A DNA stretch of 64,000 nt from Microcaldota archaeon (GCA_021787495.1 JAJYLX010000004.1:45788-109787); one strand, 5' to 3'. Shown: positions 17,160 to 26,292, counted from the first letter of the stretch. A program made the numbers and translations. The notes: generated by a model not told the origin, from the letters alone.

Positions 17160-18995
17160 TCACTTCTCTACCTTGAAGTCCGCATCCGACGCGCCCGGCT
17201 GGTCGGGGCCGCTGTCAGGGCCGCCCTGGTCCTGGCCGGGCTGGCCCTGCTGGCCTCCGTACATGCTCTTGCCTATCTCCTGGAGCGATGCGGCGAGTTC
17301 CTCACTTAGGGTCTTCATGGCGACGTAGTCGCCGTCCTTTATCGCCTTCTCGAGAGCGTCCTTTGCCTTCGTTACCTTGTCCGCCACGTCGCCCGGAACC
17401 TTGTCCTTGTACTCCTTGATGGTCTTCTCCGCCGTGTACAGCATCGACTCCGCGCTGTTCCTCGTCTCTATGTTCCCCCTCTCCTTCTTGTCCTGCTCCT
17501 CGTACTGCTTCCACTCACCCATCTTCCTCTCTATCTCGTCCTTGCTCATCTTGTTCGGGGCGACGATGTCCATGCTCTGTGCCTTGCCCGTGGCCTTATC
17601 CTTCGCCGTCACGTGCAGTATGCCATTGCTGTCGATGTCGAACGTCACCTCTATTTGCGGCATCCCTCTCGGGGCCGGTGGTATCCCGGTGAGCTGGAAC
17701 CTGCCGAGCGGTATGTTGTCCTTCGCCATTGCGCGCTCGCCCTGCACGACGTTTATGTCAACGACGGTCTGGCTGTCGTCCGCGGTGCTGAATATCTGCG
17801 ACTTCTTCACAGGTATGGTCGTGTTCCTGTCTATGATGCTCGTCGAAACACCGCCGAGGGTCTCGATGCTGAGCGTGAGCGGCGTCACGTCCAAGAGGAC
17901 GATGTCCTTCACCTCCCCCGTGAGCACGCCCGCTTGCACCGCGGCGCCAAGGGCGACCGCCTCCATCGGGTCCACGCCCCTCTCGGCCTTCTTCCCGAGG
18001 AGCTGCTCGACGTAGCGCTGCACTATCGGCATCCTTGTCGGCCCCCCTATCAGTATGACCTTGTCGACGCCGCTCGGCTCTAGCTTCGCGTCCTTGAGCG
18101 CCTGCATGACGGGCTTCGTGGACTTCTCTATTATGGGCACGACGAGGCTCTCCAGCTTCGCCCTGCTGAGCTTGTACGTGAAGTTCACCGGCCCGGCCTT
18201 GCCCTGCGCCAGGAACGGCAGGTTTATCTCGCTCTCCAGCACCGTAGAGAGCTCGATCTTCGCCTTCTCCCCCGCCTCGCGCAGCCTCTGCGTCGCCTGC
18301 AGGTCCTTCATGACATCCACGTTGTACTGCTTCTTTATCTCGTCCGCCAGGAACGAGAGTATCGCGGCGTCCATGTCGGTGCCGCCGAGCTGGGTGTCGC
18401 CGCTCGTGGACTTTACCTCGAAAACCCCGTTGCCGAACTCCATTATCGTAACGTCCAGGGTGCCCCCGCCCAAGTCGTAGACCATGACCTTCATCTCCTT
18501 GCTGGCCTTGTCGAGGCCGTACGCCAGGCATGCCGCGGTCGGCTCGTTGACCAGTCTGACGACCTCCAGGCCCGCTATCTCCCCCGCATCCTTCGTGGCC
18601 TGGCGCTGGTTGTCGTTGAAGTACGCGGGCACTGTTATCACGGCCTTCGTGACGGGCTCGCCGAGAAACGCCTCGCTGTCCTCCTTTATCTTCTGGAGCA
18701 GCATCGCCGAGAGCTCCTGCGGCTTGTAGTCCTTGCCGAATATCTTGTACTCGAAGCTGGTGCCCATCTTCCTCTTGAAGGCGCTTGCCGTGCCCTCGGG
18801 GTTCGCTACTGCCTGCCTCCTCGCGGGCTCGCCGACGAGCTTCTGGCCACCCTTCGTGAACGCCACGTAGCTCGGGAACGCCTTCCCGTACAGGCTTGCG
18901 CCCTCGCTGCTAGGTATTATCGTTGGCCTTCCTCCTTCCAGTACCGCGGCCGCGCTATTCGACGTGCCGAGGTCGACACCTATTATCTTTGCCAT
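17160..18995 (-). CDS. dnaK: Chaperone DnaK (Hsp70)
   Basis: ATP-dependent chaperone of 611 aa. The actin-like ATPase opens with [20 protein letters not shown] and has [35 protein letters not shown] and [13 protein letters not shown]. The substrate domain includes [14 protein letters not shown] and the linker before it. The tail is Gly/Gln/Asp-rich. The start at 18995 (MAKII) is preceded by AAAGGTGA at good spacing; a GTG at 19004 overlaps that site and is less likely. It lies between grpE and dnaJ. Confidence 0.97.
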   Translation of the reverse strand: MAKIIGVDLGTSNSAAAVLEGGRPTIIPSSEGASLYGKAFPSYVAFTKGGQKLVGEPARRQAVANPEGTASAFKRKMGTSFEYKIFGKDYKPQELSAMLLQKIKEDSEAFLGEPVTKAVITVPAYFNDNQRQATKDAGEIAGLEVVRLVNEPTAACLAYGLDKASKEMKVMVYDLGGGTLDVTIMEFGNGVFEVKSTSGDTQLGGTDMDAAILSFLADEIKKQYNVDVMKDLQATQRLREAGEKAKIELSTVLESEINLPFLAQGKAGPVNFTYKLSRAKLESLVVPIIEKSTKPVMQALKDAKLEPSGVDKVILIGGPTRMPIVQRYVEQLLGKKAERGVDPMEAVALGAAVQAGVLTGEVKDIVLLDVTPLTLSIETLGGVSTSIIDRNTTIPVKKSQIFSTADDSQTVVDINVVQGERAMAKDNIPLGRFQLTGIPPAPRGMPQIEVTFDIDSNGILHVTAKDKATGKAQSMDIVAPNKMSKDEIERKMGEWKQYEEQDKKERGNIETRNSAESMLYTAEKTIKEYKDKVPGDVADKVTKAKDALEKAIKDGDYVAMKTLSEELAASLQEIGKSMYGGQQGQPGQDQGGPDSGPDQPGASDADFKVEK

Positions 18996-19013
18996 TTGAT
19001 TCACCTTTTAATA

Positions 19014-19595
19014 TCACTCATCTTCCTCGTGCTCTCCCTTCCCGCCCTCTGCCTCTTGCGCCTTAGGCCTTGCAACGATTACGGCTGCGGGGCGCAGCAT
19101 CCTATCGTTGAGCGCGTATCCCTTCTTTATCACTTCCAGTATGTGGCCGTCCTCCTTGCCGTCCTCTTCCCTCACCATCATTATCTCGTGCCTGTACGGG
19201 TCGAACTTGCCGGTCGCCTCTATCTCCCTGAGCCCGTTCCTCTTGAGCGCGTCCATGAAGTTCGAATAGAGCAGCTCCACGCCCTTCGCGAGAGCCTTGT
19301 CGTCCGACTTGACCGCCGACACGAGCATGAGGTCGAACTCGTCCACTATGTTCAGCATCGACTTCAGCATCTCCGCCTTGCCGAGCTCCTTCGCATCGCC
19401 GATGTCCTTCATCGTCCTTTTCTTGTAGTTGTCGAACTCGGCGGCCAGCCTGAGCATCCTCTCCTTCAGCTCGGCAGAGTCGTCCGGTCTCTGCACGGCC
19501 TTCTCCACAGCCTGAGGCGCCGCATCTCCCTCGGCCGCAGGCCCGGCCTTTTTGCCATCCTTCTTGTCGTCGAAGCTCGGATTGTCGTCTTTCAT
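19014..19595 (-). CDS. grpE: Nucleotide exchange factor GrpE
   Basis: DnaK nucleotide exchange factor of 193 aa. An acidic/Ala-rich N-terminus leads into the long helical dimer segment (ERMLRLAAEFDNYKKRT) and the C-terminal beta head (EIEATGKFDPYRHEIMM, then GHILEVIKKGYALNDRMLRPAAVIVA), which matches the GrpE signature. It precedes dnaK by 18 bp and follows the HTH regulator by 13 bp, so the four genes form one heat-shock operon. Confidence 0.96.
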   Translation of the reverse strand: MKDDNPSFDDKKDGKKAGPAAEGDAAPQAVEKAVQRPDDSAELKERMLRLAAEFDNYKKRTMKDIGDAKELGKAEMLKSMLNIVDEFDLMLVSAVKSDDKALAKGVELLYSNFMDALKRNGLREIEATGKFDPYRHEIMMVREEDGKEDGHILEVIKKGYALNDRMLRPAAVIVARPKAQEAEGGKGEHEEDE

Positions 19596-19608
19596 CGCAA
19601 CCGCCCAG

Positions 19609-20037
19609 TCAGTTTATCTTCACTTTCTTGCCCTTGCTCTGCTGAATGTCGAACGCGCGGTCGAATTCCCTTGCCGCATCGAGTATGCGCATCATCTCCC
19701 TGTTGATGTCATACTCTATCTCCTCTATGGCAGTGGAGAGCTCCTGCGCCCTCAGGTAGTACAGCCTGCCCTTCTTGACCAGAAGGCCGCTGTCTATGAA
19801 CCTGTTCAGGTGATATATTACGGTGCTCCTGGCGACCTTCGGCTCCAGCGCTATCTGGGAACTCGATATGCCAGTGTTGCTCGCCGCTGCGACTATGAAC
19901 CTCTTCAGTATCTCCGCCTCTATGCTGCCCTTCTCGTTTGGGTTCGAGAGGCCGAGCGCCTCGCACAGCCAGCGTATGAACTCGTCGGGATTCTTGTACG
20001 CCGGGCGGTCCACGGCCCTTATCACTATCTTCTCCAT
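19609..20037 (-). CDS. Winged-helix regulator of the heat-shock operon
   Basis: A 142-residue HTH protein, first gene of the grpE-dnaK-dnaJ operon. Residues about 45-95 form a winged helix of the ArsR/TrmB kind (ILKRFIVAAASNTGISSSQIA, then RSTVIYHLNRFIDSGLLVKKGRLYYL), followed by a helical C-terminal segment that could dimerise. The N-terminal 40 residues are unlike a standard HTH. Position and strand suggest it plays the part HrcA or Phr plays elsewhere. Two 6-4-6 inverted repeats in the promoter it shares with hsp20 are its probable operators. The target assignment is inference. Confidence 0.85.
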   Translation of the reverse strand: MEKIVIRAVDRPAYKNPDEFIRWLCEALGLSNPNEKGSIEAEILKRFIVAAASNTGISSSQIALEPKVARSTVIYHLNRFIDSGLLVKKGRLYYLRAQELSTAIEEIEYDINREMMRILDAAREFDRAFDIQQSKGKKVKIN

Positions 20038-20047
20038 GTTCCTATAT

Positions 20048-20063
20048 TATGTACCAATACATA
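20048..20063. promoter_or_regulatory. Inverted repeat at the regulator/grpE promoter
   Basis: TATGTA-CCAA-TACATA is a perfect 6-4-6 inverted repeat that abuts the minus-strand TATA box (GTATTTATATGT, 20061-20072). A dimer bound here would block TBP/TFB or the start site of the regulator-grpE-dnaK-dnaJ operon. Confidence 0.6.
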
Positions 20064-20087
20064 TAAATACCTTTTCTTAGTATAATA

Positions 20088-20103
20088 TATTGATATGTCA
20101 ATA
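20088..20103. promoter_or_regulatory. Inverted repeat at the hsp20 promoter
   Basis: TATTGA-TATG-TCAATA is a perfect inverted repeat of the same 6-4-6 geometry as the site at 20048. It lies just downstream of the plus-strand TATA (TTAGTATAATATA, about 20077-20090), 28 bp before the hsp20 ATG. Confidence 0.6.
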
Positions 20104-20130
20104 AAAACTTGACAAATCTATGGTGATAGG

Positions 20131-20607
20131 ATGAAGGACGAGAAAAATGAAAGGGATGCGAGGAAGAGGCGCGGCATCGTGCCTGCGGGTGACTGGAACT
20201 GGTTCTCGGACCCGTTCCCGAGGTGGTTCGGCGATCCGTTCAGGGACATGCACAGGAACATGCGCGAGATGGCGAGTGGGGGGTTCTCGGTCCCAAGGGT
20301 GGATATAAATGATAAGGGCGACGCGTTCGTCGTAGAGGCCGACATGCCTTCCGTAGACAAGAAGGACATAGAGCTCAAGGTCAGCGGAGACATGATAACC
20401 ATAAAGGCGGAGAAGACGAGGGAATCCGAGCGCGGCGACGGCAGCTTCTACGCGAAAGAGAGGAGCTCCTCTGGTTATTACAGGATGGTGAGGCTGCCGG
20501 AGGAGGTCAACGCGAACAGCGCGAAGGCCTCGTACAAGGACGGCACGCTGACCATCGAGGTCAAGAAGGTGAAGGGAGGCGCGGTGCACGAGGTCAAGGT
20601 CGACTGA
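20131..20607 (+). CDS. hsp20: Small heat-shock protein Hsp20
   Basis: Alpha-crystallin family holdase of 158 aa. The N-terminus is rich in Trp, Phe and Pro (WNWFSDPFPRWFGDPF). The crystallin domain runs from about residue 52 (VPRVDINDKGDAFVVEADMP) through RSSSGYYRMVRLPEEV to ASYKDGTLTIEVKKVKG. The C-terminal tail is very short and lacks the IxI/V motif that usually locks oligomers, so assembly may differ. It is divergent from the chaperone operon, with both promoters carrying matching inverted repeats. Confidence 0.95.
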   Translation: MKDEKNERDARKRRGIVPAGDWNWFSDPFPRWFGDPFRDMHRNMREMASGGFSVPRVDINDKGDAFVVEADMPSVDKKDIELKVSGDMITIKAEKTRESERGDGSFYAKERSSSGYYRMVRLPEEVNANSAKASYKDGTLTIEVKKVKGGAVHEVKVD

Positions 20608-20639
20608 CTCGATCAGGGTGCGAACATTGCGGCCGCACT

Positions 20640-21074
20640 TCAGGCGTCTGATTTTGGGCCTGGTGTACCGTCGCCGTCCCTCGACAGGGACCTGGAATGG
20701 TAAATTTTCTCAACGTCTTCCAGCATGCTCTTGACCTCGCCACGGGTGAAGCGGAACCCATGTATCGCCGCAGAGGCGGTGACCAGGTCGTACGACATGA
20801 TCAGGCTGGTGACAATCTTCGACACATCCCGCTTAAAGTCGCTGAAGTCCCAAGATTCGGGCAGCCCCTTGGCGGATTCCACCAGCTCGCTGACCTGTAC
20901 ATAGGCCTTGTTCCTCACTCTCATATCCTCCTGGCTCTGATGCACGCGCTTCGAGAAGTCGAGCCACCGCCTCACTTGGGGCTCCATGCTGTTCGTTATG
21001 AATTCCGTGGCCTCCGATGGCGATGAAAACGTCGAGTCCCAAAACCCGCTCGCTGATCCCCTTTGTGCGTACAT
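20640..21074 (-). CDS. Hypothetical helical protein (144 aa)
   Basis: An unrecognised, soluble, mostly helical protein. It has its own promoter: GCTTATATACTGG lies about 20-25 bp before the ATG, so the mRNA is probably leaderless. No membrane segment, cysteine pair or nucleotide motif is visible. It converges on hsp20 with a 32-bp gap. On the other side, the region 21075-21284 holds a separate promoter and candidate RNA on the opposite strand. Confidence 0.7.
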   Translation of the reverse strand: MYAQRGSASGFWDSTFSSPSEATEFITNSMEPQVRRWLDFSKRVHQSQEDMRVRNKAYVQVSELVESAKGLPESWDFSDFKRDVSKIVTSLIMSYDLVTASAAIHGFRFTRGEVKSMLEDVEKIYHSRSLSRDGDGTPGPKSDA

Positions 21075-21134
21075 TGCAACCAGTATATAAGCCGTGCTCC
21101 AGATATAAAAATATGCGGAGTGGTCCTCAAATTG

Positions 21135-21145
21135 CTATTTATATC
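21135..21145 (+). promoter_or_regulatory. TATA box for the candidate RNA at 21162
   Basis: CTATTTATATC is an AT-rich TATA element in front of a GC-rich segment without an ORF. The distance to the first stem (about 20-25 bp) fits an archaeal start site near 21162-21168. Confidence 0.5.
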
Positions 21146-21161
21146 TGGTGTGCCAGGAAGC

Positions 21162-21262
21162 CGGGCAGGGACAGCATCCCGATGCCCGCCCGCGCGGACG
21201 AGGCCCAGAGAGCGCGGCAAGGCCGGATCCGGTAAGGTGATCGAACGGCCTGCTGCCCCTCT
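21162..21262 (+). ncRNA. Candidate structured small RNA
   Basis: Three consecutive stems can be drawn: CGGGCA+GGGA (21162-21171) with TCCC+TGCCCG (21177-21188) around loop CAGCA; CCGCGC (21190-21195) with GCGCGG (21212-21217); and GGCCG (21221-21225) with CGGCC (21246-21250). A pyrimidine-rich run follows (CCCCTCTTCTCC). A TATA box sits at the right distance upstream. There is no matching ORF, tRNA, SRP or RNase P signature that I can see. It ends before the stop of the convergent gene at 21285. Confidence 0.4.
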
Positions 21263-21284
21263 TCTCCGGTATGGGCGCCACGGG

Positions 21285-22157
21285 TCAGGCGGCGCGCTTC
21301 CTCGTTATGGCCTTGACTTTCTTGTCGACGTCTATGGGTGAGCCCAGCTCGCTCAGCACGTGCAGGGGGTACGCGACCGAGACGTCCCTGAGCAGCTTTA
21401 TCTCCCCAGATATGCCGCTCGACTTCGCCAGGCTCTCCTCCGATGAGATCGAGGATGAAATCCTTGAGAGCAACTGGTCCGCCAGCTCACGCAGGTGCTC
21501 CGAGTCCCTTTTCTCGAACGCTATCCTCTTCGACTCGGCCTCCAGCCACTGCGTCGCGTCGGTCTTGACCGTGAACGCCTTGCCGAACGACCGCATGAAC
21601 TCCGGCGCCACCGGGTAAAACACCTTGTAAAACACGAGGCCGAACGGGAAGGAAAACGAGTACTTGATGAATATACCAGAGGCGAGGATGCGGTCGTCCC
21701 AGTCCTTCAGCGAGGAGATGTAGTCGAAGAGCTCGACGACGCCTCTCCTGGGCTGCCGCTGCTGTATCCCTATGCCCTCCATCAAGTTCTTTATGGCCCT
21801 GAGGTGCCTCTTTGAGAGCTGCGACAGCTCCGCAAAGTGCTTCTTGCGCTCGAGATTGTCGTAGCCGGGCTCCTTCGACCAGCGCCCATAGATCTCGTCT
21901 ATGCGCTCCTCGCCGTAGTGAAAGAGGCTGAGCACCTCTTCTATGAAGTCGATCTTGAAGGTGAGGCCGTTCGGCAGCCTTACGTACTCCCTCGTTATCT
22001 CGCCCTTCTTCCTGCGGATCTCGACGAAGCTGGTAGCGTGCCTTATCGCGCCCATCGGGTTGCCCTTTATGTACTCGAACACGTACGGCTTCACCCATGG
22101 CGGTAGCCCGTACTTCTCCATCGTCTTGTTGACAATCGACGAGAACTTGGTATCCAA
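21285..22157 (-). CDS. Hypothetical protein, possibly ferritin-like helical fold
   Basis: A 290-residue helical protein with a TTG start (GGAGGGTG lies just upstream). I do not recognise it with confidence. A central segment (LSKRHLRAIKNLMEGIG, then WDDRILASGIFIKYSFSFPFGLVFYK) is spaced like the helices of ferritin-like or PaaA-type proteins, but a full set of metal ligands is not obvious. The C-terminal third is polar with Ser-rich helices. It follows the surface-protein gene by 22 bp on the same strand and may be the last gene of that operon. Confidence 0.7.
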   Translation of the reverse strand: MDTKFSSIVNKTMEKYGLPPWVKPYVFEYIKGNPMGAIRHATSFVEIRRKKGEITREYVRLPNGLTFKIDFIEEVLSLFHYGEERIDEIYGRWSKEPGYDNLERKKHFAELSQLSKRHLRAIKNLMEGIGIQQRQPRRGVVELFDYISSLKDWDDRILASGIFIKYSFSFPFGLVFYKVFYPVAPEFMRSFGKAFTVKTDATQWLEAESKRIAFEKRDSEHLRELADQLLSRISSSISSEESLAKSSGISGEIKLLRDVSVAYPLHVLSELGSPIDVDKKVKAITRKRAA

Positions 22158-22179
22158 CCTAGCACCCTCCCCTCACTCG

Positions 22180-23781
22180 CTATTGCTTCTGCCTCTCCTT
22201 CTTCCTGCCTCCCTTCCTCCTCTTCATTACTATCCTTGCCGCAACAACTATTATAACTATTGCCACGCCGATTACGACATACGTGGTAACGTTGTCGCTG
22301 GACGACTGCGGGTACACAACGGCGTAGTAGTTGTTAGAGCTGCTGAAGAGCTGGTTCGTCCCGGCATTGGGCTGCCTCCACTGCTCATACATGGTGAGGA
22401 GGTACTTGCCCTGCAGCCCGTTCTGGTCGATGTTGACGTAGAACGTCACGTTCGTCTCGTTGCCCGGGGCGAGGTAGCCAATGTAGGCGTTCCCTGCGAC
22501 CGGAGTTATCGGGTAGACGCTCTGGAGCGAGAGGCTGACCTCCTGCGCCGGCTCGTTGCCTATGTTCCTGACGCGCAGGGTTATCGGCGCGTACGCGCTG
22601 CCCGCGTTGAGCGAGTCGTTCACCGACATTATCTGGAAGACGGCGCTCGGGGCCACGCGTATCGGCAGCTGCGAGGTGACGTTGCTGCGCTGCTGGTAGT
22701 TCGACGTGTAGTAGCTGATGTGCACCGGCAGCGTGCTGTTGTGGTCGCTCGACGAAGAGTTGGCCGTTATTGTTATTGTCTCGGTCTCGCTAGCTCCCGG
22801 GGCGAGAGACCCGAGGAAGAAGCTCGACGCGGAGTTCTGCACTGATATCTGCCCGGTGCTGCCGAACGACAGCGTCAGGTTCCTCGCCGTGCCGGTGCCT
22901 ATGTTCTGCACCAGCACCGTGAGCGTCTGGTTGGACCCGGAATAGAGCAGCTGCGGCATCGCGCTCTGGGCGCTCACCGCTATCTTCGGGATGCCGGTAG
23001 AGATGCTTATCGGTACGCTGTAGCTGTTGGAGTAGTTGCCCGTTGCGGTGCTGTACGAGACGTTTATGGCCATGTGGCGCTCGCCCGAGCTGATGTTGCT
23101 GCCCACTATCGCGCTCGCGTATGAGCTGGACGACTGCTCTGGGGCGAGGCTGCCCAGCATAAATAGGGTCTGTCCGGACATGTTGAAGTCGTTGGTGCTT
23201 ACCAGGTGCACGGACACATTCGAGGCAGTGTCCGTCCCGGTGTTCACGGTCATGAGCTGGAAATTGAACATGCTGCCTGGCACGAGTTGCGTCTGCGGCA
23301 CTATGTTGAAGCTGATCTGCGGCTTCCCGTATATGTAGAGTGTTATCGGCATGGTGGATGTCCCTGGGAGGTTGGTGCTCGACGACGTGGGCGCCTCGTA
23401 GTTGGCCACCACGTCGAGCGTGTAGAGCCCCGCGCTGAGCGTCGGAGGGACGTGGAACCTGTAGGTGAACGTGTTGTATCCGAGGCCGCCGTACACGCCT
23501 GACCCTATCGAGTTAATCAAGTAGCTGCCGGTCGGCGAGACGTTGACGAGCTGGTTGTTCGCCTGAAGCGCGAGGTTCACGTTCGACAGCGCGTCCGAGT
23601 ATGAGTTATAGAGGTTGAAGCTGATTGTGGCGTTGCTGCCCGCCACGACGGGGTTGGGCGTGACCCGAAGGTTCGTTATGGAGAGCATGTTGTTGACGCT
23701 GCTCACGACCTGCGCTCCCGCTGTAGCCATCAGAAAGGCCGCCGCCATCGCGGCCACCAAGGCGAATCTCGTATTTTTCAT
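22180..23781 (-). CDS. Secreted, membrane-anchored CARDB/COG1361-type surface protein
   Basis: A 533-residue extracellular protein. It has a signal peptide (RFALVAAMAAAFLMATAGAQ), a series of immunoglobulin-like CARDB/NEW1-type domains with the recurring phrase LTVLVQNIGTGTARNLTL, many Asn sequons, and a C-terminal transmembrane helix (VVIGVAIVIIVVAARIVM) followed by a very basic tail. Proteins of this COG1361 type commonly lie beside ABC-2 exporters in archaea, and here the permease, ATPase and PadR regulator are directly upstream on the same strand. It may be the exporter's partner or cargo; its molecular role is unknown. Confidence 0.88.
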   Translation of the reverse strand: MKNTRFALVAAMAAAFLMATAGAQVVSSVNNMLSITNLRVTPNPVVAGSNATISFNLYNSYSDALSNVNLALQANNQLVNVSPTGSYLINSIGSGVYGGLGYNTFTYRFHVPPTLSAGLYTLDVVANYEAPTSSSTNLPGTSTMPITLYIYGKPQISFNIVPQTQLVPGSMFNFQLMTVNTGTDTASNVSVHLVSTNDFNMSGQTLFMLGSLAPEQSSSSYASAIVGSNISSGERHMAINVSYSTATGNYSNSYSVPISISTGIPKIAVSAQSAMPQLLYSGSNQTLTVLVQNIGTGTARNLTLSFGSTGQISVQNSASSFFLGSLAPGASETETITITANSSSSDHNSTLPVHISYYTSNYQQRSNVTSQLPIRVAPSAVFQIMSVNDSLNAGSAYAPITLRVRNIGNEPAQEVSLSLQSVYPITPVAGNAYIGYLAPGNETNVTFYVNIDQNGLQGKYLLTMYEQWRQPNAGTNQLFSSSNNYYAVVYPQSSSDNVTTYVVIGVAIVIIVVAARIVMKRRKGGRKKERQKQ

Positions 23782-23806
23782 TGTACCACTTTTTGCACCA
23801 TAAACG

Positions 23807-24892
23807 TCAGTCCGTGTAATTCTTGAAGAGCAGTATGCTCCCTATTATGCCGAACGCCATGAATGCCGCCAGCACGCCCACGTCCAGCGCCACCTGCGCA
23901 ATCGGATAATAGCCGAGCATCATCACGTTCCTTATGCCCTGCGTGGCATAGGTCAGCGGGTCGAGCGCTATTATAGGCTGCATGAAGCTCGGGAACGACG
24001 TGGTCGGGAAGAACGCGCCTGAGAGGAACCAGAGCGGCATGACTATGACCTGCGCTATTATCGTGTAGGCCTCGATCTTCTCTATCCTCGCGGCGAGCAT
24101 CGTGCTTATCCCGGCGAACCCTATCGCGACCATTATGCCGATGACGAATATCCATGCGAGGCCCGCCAGGCCCATCGCTATGCCGACGCCGTCCATGGCG
24201 CCCACCAGGAGGGTTATGCTTATGTAGAGCAGCGCCTCCGTAGCCCCGGCGAGTATCTTGCCCAGCACTATCGAGTTCTTGCTTATCGGCGATATGAGGA
24301 ACGACTTCAGGTTGCCGAGCTGCCTGTCGGTTATGATTGACATGCCGGCGCCGAACGTCATCCCGAAAGCGACCGTCATGCTCAGTATGCCCCCAACGAG
24401 GAAGACGACGTAGCTGCTGGTCGTCCCGAACAGCGGCCTCAGCGACGTCACCCCATAGCTCTGTTGGTTCGCGAGTATGTTGCTGCCGAAGCCGCCCGCT
24501 GCCTGCTGTATCACCGGAAGCACGGCCTGCACGGCCTCAAAGTTTGACGTTGAGTAATAGACATCGACCGCGGGATTGCCCGCACTCATCCTCGGGAAGG
24601 AGGGTAGTATCACTATGACGGCGGTCACCTGTCCCGCGGATAGCTGGTTCAGCGCGTCGGTCTGCGTCGTGAGCGACACCACCGACATCGTCCTCGTGGA
24701 AGTCAGTGAGTTTATGAACGAGAGGCTCTGCGCGTTGTTGGCATAATTGACTATGGCCACGTTGACGTTTATCGAGCTTGAGCCTATGCTGCCGAAGAAG
24801 AATATGAATATTATCGGGAACATCGCGGAGCGTATTATGTTTGTGCGTAGGTGGCTCTTGAATATCAGCATCTCCCTCTTGTAGAGGGTCAT
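23807..24892 (-). CDS. ABC-2 type transporter permease
   Basis: A 361-residue integral membrane subunit with the YhgE/YadH-like layout: one N-terminal span (IIRSAMFPIIFIFFFGSIG), a large extracytoplasmic domain (VNVAIVNYANNAQSLSFINSL onward), then five spans. The ABC-2 signature is near LKSFLISPISKNSIVLGKILAGATEALLY, and FLSGAFFPTTSFPSFMQPI follows. It pairs with the ATPase encoded 25 bp upstream. The substrate is unknown; drug, lipid or surface-polymer export are all possible. Confidence 0.93.
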   Translation of the reverse strand: MTLYKREMLIFKSHLRTNIIRSAMFPIIFIFFFGSIGSSSINVNVAIVNYANNAQSLSFINSLTSTRTMSVVSLTTQTDALNQLSAGQVTAVIVILPSFPRMSAGNPAVDVYYSTSNFEAVQAVLPVIQQAAGGFGSNILANQQSYGVTSLRPLFGTTSSYVVFLVGGILSMTVAFGMTFGAGMSIITDRQLGNLKSFLISPISKNSIVLGKILAGATEALLYISITLLVGAMDGVGIAMGLAGLAWIFVIGIMVAIGFAGISTMLAARIEKIEAYTIIAQVIVMPLWFLSGAFFPTTSFPSFMQPIIALDPLTYATQGIRNVMMLGYYPIAQVALDVGVLAAFMAFGIIGSILLFKNYTD

Positions 24893-24917
24893 CGTGTCTT
24901 CTATCAGCCCCGTGCCC

Positions 24918-25907
24918 TCACCTCCTGAACATCACTCTTTCCCTGTCTGACTTGTTCTCCCCGACGCTGTCCCTGAGCGACGACCCGGTCAGCTTTATGA
25001 AGACGTCGTCCATCGTCGGCAGGTGCATGCTTATCGAGATCAGCGGGAGCTTCTCTTTCATCAGCCTGTGGAGCACCTCTGAGAAGGTGATGAGCGGGTT
25101 CGACTCCATGTAGGCCTCGATCTTGTCCTCCTTCACCGTGGCGTTGAGACTGAACGCGGACTGTAGCACCTTCGCTATCTTGCCCGATGCCTCCCTCGTG
25201 GTTATTATCTCGAGCACCTGGCCCTTCGAGACCATCCGCTTGAGCTCGGATGGCGTTCCGGTCGCTATTATCCTGCCGTGGTCTATGACCGATATCTTGT
25301 TGCAGAGCTCCTCCGCCTCCTCCAGGTACTGCGTGGTCAGGATTATCGTGACGCCCTTCGCATTCAGCTGGCGGATGTGCTCCCACATCTGCACACGGTT
25401 GTGCACGTCCAGGCCGGTGGTCGGCTCGTCGAGTATCAGCACCTTCGGCGCGTGTATCATCGACTTGACCAGGTAGAGCCTCCTCTTCATGCCGCCGGAG
25501 AACGTCCCCGCGGGCTTGTCCTTGAACTCGGTCAGCTCGGCCTCCTCGAGTGCGATCCTTATCGCCTGCCGAGCCTCCTCCGGCTCGAGGTGGTATAGCC
25601 TGGCCGCTATCTCGAGGTTCTCGTGGGCGGTGAGGTCGGAGTCAACTATAGTCTCCTGCGTCATGAAGCCTATCATCTGCTTGACCTTCGCCTTGTTGTG
25701 CATGTTGTCCATGCCATCCACAAGTATCTTCCCCGCGGTCGGGCGCTCTATCCCGAGCACCAGACTTATCGTCGTGGTCTTCCCCGCGCCGTTCGGCCCG
25801 AGTATGCCGTATATCTGCCCGGCCTCTATGTTGAAGCTTATGTCGTTGACCGCGGTGAAGTCGCCGAACTTCTTGACCAAATGGCTGATCTCTATTATGT
25901 TCTTCAT
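24918..25907 (-). CDS. ABC transporter ATP-binding protein (DrrA-like)
   Basis: The 329-residue ATPase of the exporter. Walker A GPNGAGKTTT, signature FSGGMKRRLYLVKSM, Walker B VLILDEPTTGLD and the switch histidine region (ILTTQYLEEAEELCN) are all present. A C-terminal regulatory extension of about 90 residues, as in DrrA-type subunits, follows. It sits between the PadR gene (4-bp gap) and the permease, so the operon order is regulator, ATPase, permease, surface protein. Confidence 0.95.
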   Translation of the reverse strand: MKNIIEISHLVKKFGDFTAVNDISFNIEAGQIYGILGPNGAGKTTTISLVLGIERPTAGKILVDGMDNMHNKAKVKQMIGFMTQETIVDSDLTAHENLEIAARLYHLEPEEARQAIRIALEEAELTEFKDKPAGTFSGGMKRRLYLVKSMIHAPKVLILDEPTTGLDVHNRVQMWEHIRQLNAKGVTIILTTQYLEEAEELCNKISVIDHGRIIATGTPSELKRMVSKGQVLEIITTREASGKIAKVLQSAFSLNATVKEDKIEAYMESNPLITFSEVLHRLMKEKLPLISISMHLPTMDDVFIKLTGSSLRDSVGENKSDRERVMFRR

Positions 25908-25911
25908 TGGG

Positions 25912-26283
25912 TCACTTCGACAGTATGCTGTTCACCGACTTGAGCGCAGATGAGAGGGCCTTCCTGCTGTCCTTGAGGGCCGCCATGCCTCTCGGCGTTA
26001 TACTGTAGTATTTCTTTGCCTTGCGCCCGTCGAGCCTAACCTGCACCCGTATATAGCCCGCGTTCTCGAGCGCGGCCACCGTGTTGTATATGTCATTCTT
26101 CACGTTGCCGCCGTGCGGGAAGTGCCTCGTCTTGGCGATCTTGGCGACGTGCTTCAGCATGCTGTACGTGTAGGTCTCCTGCTCCTTGATCATGTTGAGC
26201 AGCACGAGCTTCATTATCGTGTGGTACATGTCCTTGGTTATGTAGTTTTGGGCCCCGTACCTGCCTTTGCTGTCGCACTTCAT
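25912..26283 (-). CDS. PadR-family transcriptional regulator
   Basis: A 123-residue winged-helix repressor, first gene of the ABC exporter operon. Typical PadR features are visible: the N-terminal helix region YHTIMKLVLLNMIKEQETYTYSMLK, the wing ending VRLDGRKAKKYYSITPRGMAAL, and a short C-terminal dimer helix. The start is ATG 26283; an upstream GTG at 26289 is in frame. The promoter lies inside a 32-bp palindrome (26293-26324), so autoregulation of the whole operon is very likely, with an exported compound as the probable inducer. Confidence 0.9.
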   Translation of the reverse strand: MKCDSKGRYGAQNYITKDMYHTIMKLVLLNMIKEQETYTYSMLKHVAKIAKTRHFPHGGNVKNDIYNTVAALENAGYIRVQVRLDGRKAKKYYSITPRGMAALKDSRKALSSALKSVNSILSK

Positions 26284-26292
26284 CCCCACACC

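Noticed and set aside
21162..21262. tRNA, SRP RNA or RNase P RNA
   Set aside because: The T-loop, the SRP helix-8 tetraloop motif and the RNase P core boxes are missing; only generic stems are seen, so it is listed as an unclassified candidate.
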